From Owenia fusiformis (taxonomy: Eukaryota > Annelida > Polychaeta > Sabellida > Oweniidae): 64,000 nucleotides of DNA. Below, one piece after another: positions 51,601 through 60,600 of this stretch (positions within the stretch are counted from its first letter, which is position 1; every line of letters starts with the position of its first letter). The notes below the pieces were generated by a model. The model was not told the DNA's origin, ran no database searches, and saw only the letters and a list, made by a program, of their open reading frames with translations. Both the position numbers and the translations under genes were made by a program. The stretch spans positions 8,836,598-8,900,597 of the forward strand of contig CAIIXF020000001.1 in the NCBI GenBank assembly GCA_903813345.2, read 5' to 3'.

Positions 51601-54600
51601 TTCAAATCAAATGTTTTCAATATATATATTTAGTACATACTGCTACAATAACAAAGTCCAACCAGCACCAGGCATCAGTGAAGTACTTCTTGTAGCCATA
51701 AGCGACCCACTTGAGTAACATCTCAAGAATGAATATGATAGTGAAAATTTTGTCCATTATATAAAGAGTGGTTTGTAGCCAGGGCCTATTAACTAGATGT
51801 ATATCTTCAATTGCCTGGAATAAAGATATTTATTATGCAATTAATGCATACTGTACATTTAATAACATTTAATGCTATAACATAAAATATAGAGCAAGGA
51901 TGTCCATTTGAAAATTAATATTGCTTGCAAGAGTAAAATTCTTTTAGATTTTGAAGGGGTTATCTTATATGAACAAGTGGTTATGTGCATGCACTATTGA
52001 GTCAAATCTTTTCTAGGTGTTGTAATATGTTGAATTCTTTATGCTTTGAATCCAAATTTATACAGGTTTTACACAAACACATCAAGAATACTCACCAAAG
52101 CTAGACTGGATAGTAAAATCATAACAATGATAAATGTTTCAAAGTAATTGTTTTCAACCAGCCAGTAAGAGAACACACGTGCCTTCCAGTATTTCTGACC
52201 GATTGGAGTTGATGTGCATGTTTGACAAAATATAAATTTGTCATAACAACCAGGACACCAGCAATCAAATGGGTCTTTGTCCTCTTCTATCTCTGTTTCT
52301 TCCTTGTTAGTGCCATCAGCCTCATCATCTGTCTTAAGTTTAGTATCCTCATTAACCGACAGATCATTAGAAGTATTATCTCCATCATGTTTAGAATCAG
52401 AACCATCTTCAATTTCAATTTTTGTTGACTTCTCAGATACTCTATCTATATCATTTTGCATAGCCTCATTGTTTTCATCATCTATTGCTATTGCATGTTT
52501 GTTTTGCATAATGATTCCATTTACATCATTCAAGCTTTTCTGTGAAGAGCTTTTGTCTCTGCTCTGTGGAAGCAGTGTTTTTGTGTCTTCATTTCCATCT
52601 GTTTCAATTTCACTAGATTTTAAAGACTTTGTCGGACTTTTATGTCCATTTGTTCCATTCTCAATACACTCATTATCACTAGCACCATCTGGGTCACCCC
52701 TCTCTAATCCATTCATCTCAATAGTTTCACTTCTCAATGCCTTCACATTGTTTGGTTCTCTTTTCAATATTAACACACATATACTATACATAATACCATA
52801 TTTTATTTTTGAGCCAACCCATTTAAACCTGTCGATGGCTTCAGCTATTTTATTTGGTTCATCATCATCATCATCTTGTTTTTGCAAACTGTCTGCTCCG
52901 AATGAGCTCAGTAACAAAGCCAGAAACAGATTCAGCACCTAAAATAAAATGATAAGGTTGTTCTAAAGCTCCAATTACAAAAAGGCCAATGTTTCACATA
53001 GGAATTTTGAAATATCCCAAGATTCAGTTTTAACATGGTCTGTGATTAAGAAAATGTTGATGTGTTCTTTTATATTACTACTTTTTATCTAGTTTGTGTA
53101 GTAATGTGAATGTAACTCTTTTATAGAGGCAAATGAATTATACGTACATCCTACATAAACATTCAAATAGTTTGTCTATCAATTAACTTATTTTATTATT
53201 TGTTTGGTACTCATCTTATAATTAGATGCAATGTCTTACCACTAGATTTCCTAATATGACTGTCAGCATAAAGAATGGCACACACATTGCACCAGCTACG
53301 ATCATGCAATCCCACATTGATTCTATCCATTCCCCACACAAAACACGGAACACAATCATAAATGAGTGGAAGAAGTCATGCATATGCCAACGGGGCTTTT
53401 GATCTAAGCCTAGGCGATGGTAGTTCAGTTCGTAATATTGTCCAAACAACTGCATTCCCATGACAGCAAATATGAAGATAAGAATTCCAACAACAAAGGT
53501 CAAGTTCCCAAGGGCACCCAATGTCCTTCCAATTATTCCAAGCAGTAAATTCAATGTTGGCCAGGACTTAGCCAGCTTCAACACCCTCATCTGAAAATTT
53601 ACATTATCATATTACAATAATTAAGCCCTGAGTAAACAAGTGCATTATAAATGTTGATTTTTGAACATTGTCAAGGAAATGCTCAGAAGTATGCACTCAT
53701 TTTTGCCAAGTATACATTAATATTCCACTTGTACATTATCATTTGAAGACTAATGTGATTTACATTCAATTGCTGTTAATTGACATCTGATGATGCTGAA
53801 AACTCGCTGAAAACTCGTACTGAACATCAAATAATTAATTAGGAAATATATTTACCAGACGAAATGACCTGAGTATAGACAATCCTTTTACATTTGCTAA
53901 TCCCAACTCCACTAATGACAGAGTAACTATAGTAAAGTCAAATTTATTCCAGGTATCCTTGAAGTAAAGTTTGGGGCCTAACGCAACCAACTTAATCACA
54001 GCCTCAGCAGTAAACACAGTGGTGAAGAACTGAAAATTCAAATTAGGAACTTATAATGCTGAAAAACTGTTTACTACCAGTGTATCAATAGTAAATGCTC
54101 TATGCTTGTTCAATGATGCTAAAACACAATGAGCAACAGTGGAACAATACTTACATAGTTGCCAATTTGAAGTGTGTAAGCAAACTGTTCTGTCATACCA
54201 TGATGATCTGCAGCCATAAACGCTGTATTGGCAATGATACAAAGCAATACAAACAAGTCAACCCAGCAGTCAAATATGAAGATGTGGCATATCTCTGATA
54301 ACTTATACCAGCATGGGCAGCAGGTCCATGCACAGAATGTATCATTTAGCTTCTTCACTATGTATTCACCTCTAGTTAGTTCATCTTCCTCTTCGTCTGG
54401 CTCCTGTGGCAAACCTGATAAATAGAAAGTAAGGATCATTACTGAAAGCAGGTAGTGACACATTATATAGAACTGATCTATCAGTATTGTGTTTTTCAAA
54501 GTTTATTGTTTAAACACTCTTAATGAAGCTTACAGCATTTTCAATGTGATCAATGCATGAGTTAGGTTAGTAATCAAGTCAGTAGCTCACATAAATAAAT

Positions 54601-57600
54601 AAAAGGGAATAAAAGAGAGGCATGCATTACAAAGAAATGGCCATTGCTTACTTGTATGTTTGGCTTTAAAGAGAAAGTCTAGGTTTTCAGTTTTTGTACG
54701 ACCTTGCTGAGCATCAACCAACAGTGCAACAGTGCAGCTTCCTGTGAGAGTGCAGGTGCATACATGCATTACATGTGTTACCTAGCAACCTTTCCCAAAA
54801 CAACCATGGTGATCACCATTAGCACCACTCTTCTTACATACTATAATGCTATATATCTTTTACATTGTGAAACAGAAAGCTGGCTTGTTGGATTTATTGG
54901 TTGATATGTTGTTTCCTCCAATATAATACCATTTTAAACCTATTGTGCTTCGCATGATCACCATGACCTCTTTTGTTAAGGGTATGTGTTAGTAATTTGA
55001 TTTATTCTGCTTTTGTTATTATTTCTACATACAATTAAGTAAGTTTGTTAGTCATTCCTATGTAGCAAGAATAGATCTGGTATTAGTAAGGGCAATTATG
55101 AAGTAAAGGCAGAAGAGAAAGCAATACGAGAGAAGCAGGCTGTGTCATGCAGGAAATTCATGTTACTTACTTCGCATGGATGCAGCGGTTAATGATTCCA
55201 TCTCCATTGCATCAGGTTGAGCAAGCATAGCATCAAATGTATTGCTGTTCGATATATTTGAACTGGGCAACTTAAATTTCTTCTTCCAAGATTGGCGTTT
55301 CTTGACTGAGTTTGAGCGTGGTGGGTACATTTCCTGTACTTCTGGTGTGACTGCATTGGAGTCATCAGCAAATGGAAATGATAAAGTTGAAAGTCTCATA
55401 TTCTCTTGTAGATTCTTAGGCCTCAAGTTTGGTGAAGCAGGAAGACTGTTGACCTGGAATAAAATTTCAAAATCTAACGACAATGCAGAAGGATTTTAAT
55501 TGTTCACAAAAACAATGCTAACCCTGATACAAAAAAAGAATAATTGTATTATTTACCAGCTATAGACTATAGCTATAGCTTATTTACCAGCTATAGGTAT
55601 GGTCCAAATACATGTAGTGTCACAACAGAACAACAATAGCATTATAAAACATAATTGTAATAATGATAGTAAAAGTCATGATTATTGATGTTAATAATAT
55701 AAATGGTATATGATATAAATATTCAACTATACATATAATTGAAGAACTGTATGTTTACAATTATCCTACTAGCTAGACAAATACTATATTTTGCTGGCTA
55801 AAATCTTTACAATACATCCTCTGGTGTGAAAATTGTACAGGTGTATCTTTAATGTCTGGCTCTCATGCTGATTAGCTGTCCTCATAGGTACCTTATTTGG
55901 TGTTAAGTGCTTTCTTTGTTTAAGTCCCATTCCTGGACTTGATTTAGTACTTGGTGGCTGAGTGACGCTTAGTCTATCATCATCAGCTTCACATGCCTCA
56001 CCAGTATCTGGATCCTTGGCTTTCTCTAACTCTTCTTCAGCTTCAAGTTTCGCATCAGCAAGGTCTTGCTTACGAGCTGCCTCTTCCTAAAATACATTTG
56101 TGTTGTCATTGCCTGCTATGTTAGTATAAAGTTATTACAACATATTGGGGTACAACACAGTTATAAAATTAGTGACTTCGTATTTGAAACAGTATTTCAT
56201 TCATACACTGTTTCTAGTAAATTGTCCATAATCATTGTTGTTATTAAGCCTTTATCAGATACCCCAAAATATGATTTGTAAATACAACATCAATAAAATT
56301 ACAAATACAACATTTTTGATACTATGTCCTAAAGTATAGATGAGATATGTAAAAATCTCTAAAGGGTATGTAACTAGAAAAGATTTATTAAATTAATAAT
56401 TACATTCGATACTAATCTACTACTGAACATATTACACTTAAACAACTATCGAAATGTGTCATTAATTGACCCAAAAAGCAGTGCAATAGGAAAGACTTAT
56501 GGCTGTAAATCTGTGCAATTGGTTAATTGCAAAACTAGGAAATATAAAAATTGAAAAAGGTCAGAACTATATTGTCTATTATTCATGAACCTTTTTGCGT
56601 TGGCAACATGCATAGCAAAGTGGCTAATGAAATCATTTTTAATTTTCATTATCAAATTGATAGTATAAATAGTTGACCTGCAATCTCTTTTTAGATTTTA
56701 GTATCTGTAGGTACCATAATGTATTAGTTTAGTAGTAAAGTAATCTAAAAGGGTCCTCTAAAGTGTAACAACTCTTAAGTGATTCTATGGGGTATGATGC
56801 TAACACGTCTACCACACATGTGCAATAAAAGGTAGATTAATCTGTAGTTATATTTGTAGTATATGATTTAGGGCATAAGTTCTGGTGATTGTTGGTTTTG
56901 GTATTAGCTTGCCTGTAGAATGTGACAAGGTATCATGCATGAATATGTCTACTGAATGTTTCACTCTACAAATTTCACCTCTCTTTCACGTTTTTTTCTG
57001 TCATGACGCAACTGAATGTCAAAGAGCTAAAGAAGAAATGTTAAAATAAAAATAATATTGAACAAAAATGGATGATTTACTTCACCAACATTTTATAGTT
57101 AATGAGTATGGTGGCAAATTGTGCAATTTCAGCTGAAAAAATATAATCTAAATTTTGTATGTTATGGATGCTGTAAAACCAAATACAAAAAATGAAAAAA
57201 AAAAAATGGCTCAATAATCAATGTTGCATCCTCGGTCACGTTGAACAATCACCCTTGAACAAGATTTCGAGTTAAGGAATAGAAGAGCCCTCCACCTGTT
57301 TCTGATCTACATAAGATCTTTAAGGTAAGTAGGAGTATAAAGCAGCTGTAAGCTAATATAGCAGATGTCACTATGGTATAACCTATCAGCTAGGTGCAGC
57401 TGTTTATATTCAGCTCTCTGGCCAGTATGTGGCCCCACCTATATGCCCCTTACCCTCTCTTTCTTTTCCACTTGGTCCTACATTGAACGCATCTGTTATC
57501 ACCTTTATATACAGCTTAACTAATTTTATGTCTAATCCTGGACTAATAATTTATTTTAAAACAATCGAATTACATTAGATTTGAAAGATTTGCTTTTGAA

Positions 57601-60600
57601 AAGGTTGACTGTTAACTTTTACAATGTATATTTTGCAATATCTTTATATTTTAGGTTTTGTTTTTATTACTTGTTAGATGTCTTGTACACAGTGATGGCC
57701 CATACCTTTCTTTCTGCCTCTGCCTCCTCAATGTCAGCCTGTGTCTGTTTTTGCTGCTCATCATACGCCATGGCAACTATAGCCAGAATCAAGTTCAACA
57801 GGTAGTAGGAGCCAAGGAATAGCACCATGATGAAGAATAACATGTGCCAGGGACCCATTGATCTTATCACCTTAGATAATGATTGTATGATTTATTGAGA
57901 ATATTAAAGATGTAGTTAATTCAATCATGCTAGTCAAATCTACTGTTGAGGAAAATTATAAAAGCATATTTATTTAATAGTTTACCATCAGAGTGAATTG
58001 ATTATTGTACCATTTGATATACCTCTTTGTATAAATGTCCATTCTAGATGAGTGAAAAGAAGTTTGAAATAGTTACCAATTGATAAAGATTCTCCCAGAA
58101 GTCCTGTGTCATGAGGCGGAAAGAGGATAGGATTGCCCAGCCAAAGTTATCAAAACTTGTGAAACCATAATTAGGATTTTCACCAATATTGGAGACGCAT
58201 GTGTAGTTTTCTGGGCAGAGACTGAAAAAAGGTATAGTGCATAGATGTACATATGCATTATATTGTGAATCCATTGTTTGCCATTGTTGATATTTTGGAT
58301 TGGTTTCACTATCACAGCAGCAGGCCTGTCAACTTGGGAACACCTAACATGAGTGACTTGGAAATGTTGAACACCTCCCCTCAAAATGTGGACACCTTGG
58401 TCCAAATCTGAACACCTTGATCCAAATTTTGAACACCTTGGTTTCAATTTTATTACATCTTGCCAAATTTTGAACACCTCGCTACGCTCGCGTTTCAAAC
58501 ATCCATCAACGGGGGGGGGGGGGGGGGGGGGTTGGTACAATACGTTCGTATTTTTGCTGTGTAGACGATCTTTTTTAGAAAATTTTCTACAGAAATCTTT
58601 TTGCTTGACAATTACCAGGTAAAATGCGTATTTGCGTGACATTTTCTGTCACGCAAAAATAACTGGCGTGACTTCAAATTCTTCAGCAAATGCGTGACAA
58701 ATACGCAAATTGCGGGACAGTTGACAGGCCTGCAGCAGGCTAATTTTACAGTATATATAGGGAAACAACTCGCTAACTGGTCTGTTTATAATTCAATGAC
58801 CCAGTCCTTGAATGATGCACCCTGTAGCCCTAACTTTTTTGTGTTTCTTTTCTTTGTGTTTCTTTTATAATTTTTCTTCGATGTTTATATTGCTAATAAC
58901 TAAAGGCTCTAAATATCTGAGATAAGCGTCCTTGACTTACATGTTAGATTTGATATATCATAAAATTGTGTATGGTGACTGGTAGCTCAAATATGAAATT
59001 GTTCATGCTGCCACTTACTTTGATCCTGTGCTGTTGCCACAAAGGTAATATTTACCATTTGCAGTACCTGGAAGCCAGTTTGCTAAAAGGAAAAATACTT
59101 AAAATTACAATTATGGTAAATTCCACCCTTCTATTTGTCTTCCTGGCCAGCAATATTTATGCAGTCTTGTTAATATGTTAAAAGAGGTGGTCGCATTTTC
59201 TTAATGATATTCAATATTCTGTTATTTAGTAAGTGATAATAACCATGCATTCATTGATGGTTTTTGCAACTTTAATAAGGATCATGTTGCCTTCATGACT
59301 TTGACTTCATCATACACTTTTTTAAAGATAAGATCTTTTATTTTAAAGTACTACGATTCATTCATGAAATGCAGCTATAATCTTGTTTTCAATGTTATTT
59401 ATATAATTCATTAAGTGCAGAAAAGGGACTGAATGTCATTGCTTAGATATAACTTATTTGTAAACTGCAACTTAAGTTTTTTATACATATTAGTAGTTTG
59501 TGAAGCAAATACACTTACAGTCATTGCTTAGATATGATTTGTTAAGTTCAGCTATTTCTACAGTGTAGTTCAAGCCGAAGCTCCAATCTGGATGTTTTAC
59601 ACATTTACGAGTAAGACATCCCATGTAGACCTACAAAATAAATAAAAAATACCTGTATGAAATCATTATGTGCATACATAGCCAATCTAGTGACGAATTT
59701 TGTTACTCTAATATATTCAAATGACTTTATTTGATGGTCTTTGTTTTGTTATTTCCTAGGTTATTGTCTTCTCTAAACATAAATTATCCAATGTATTTTT
59801 GATTTATTTTGAAATTATCATACTTAGATTTTATTTTTAACCATAGTGGATGCAGAAATGACAGGACAATCATGTGCAGATAACTAACCTGTAGACCAAC
59901 TAAAGCAAAGATATAGAGGAAAAAGCAGGTGAGGATCATGACATCACGGAGACGTTGGACAGAGATGATTACAGCTTGGACAATAGTCTTCAGACCTGCA
60001 AAGTAAAGTAATTTTTATTATAACTATTAGTTACCTACAATATATAATATATAAGCACAAATGCCAAAAGGGAAGGGTGACTAAAAACTTTAAAGAAACC
60101 CAACAAGAAAAGCAAACTGTAAGTGTAAATCTGTCCTAAGAAAAGTAGACCCTATATATCCCAAAACCATGATCTATATGAAAAGAAACAATGTCTTAAA
60201 CATCCCCCTCCCCCCTCCAATCGAGAACCAATATCACAATCCAGGACCAGAACACCAAGGGACATTTCATTCATAATGAAGTCATTACAATACATGTTGA
60301 AGAAAAATTGAAAAAATGATTGCCAATACTCATAACATCAAAAATAGTTGTAGATACTAGTACTCATAAAAGATAGAGTATTCAGTCTCAAATGATGTGG
60401 GATAGATAAAATTCTGTCTCGAAGTCCATGGTCAGTTCAAAGGGTCAACATCCATTCACAAAGCCGTCATCATTATCCATAAAACACAACAATTCACAAT
60501 GGTCATCAGGAGAAAACTATGGCTGGTTTCGATCCCTATTTCTCAACCATTAATGCCATAGCCATCTGTAAGATGCTTATTCAATATGTGATTGCAAATG

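Noticed and set aside
52277-52942. A 221-codon open frame on the plus strand, Ser-rich
   Set aside because: It is antisense to the 843-nt II-III linker exon. Its Ser-rich composition follows from the acidic codons on the other strand.
58109-58642. A 177-codon minus frame with a proline run
   Set aside because: It is a frame shadow of the DI pore exon plus a G/C homopolymer in a small TIR element.
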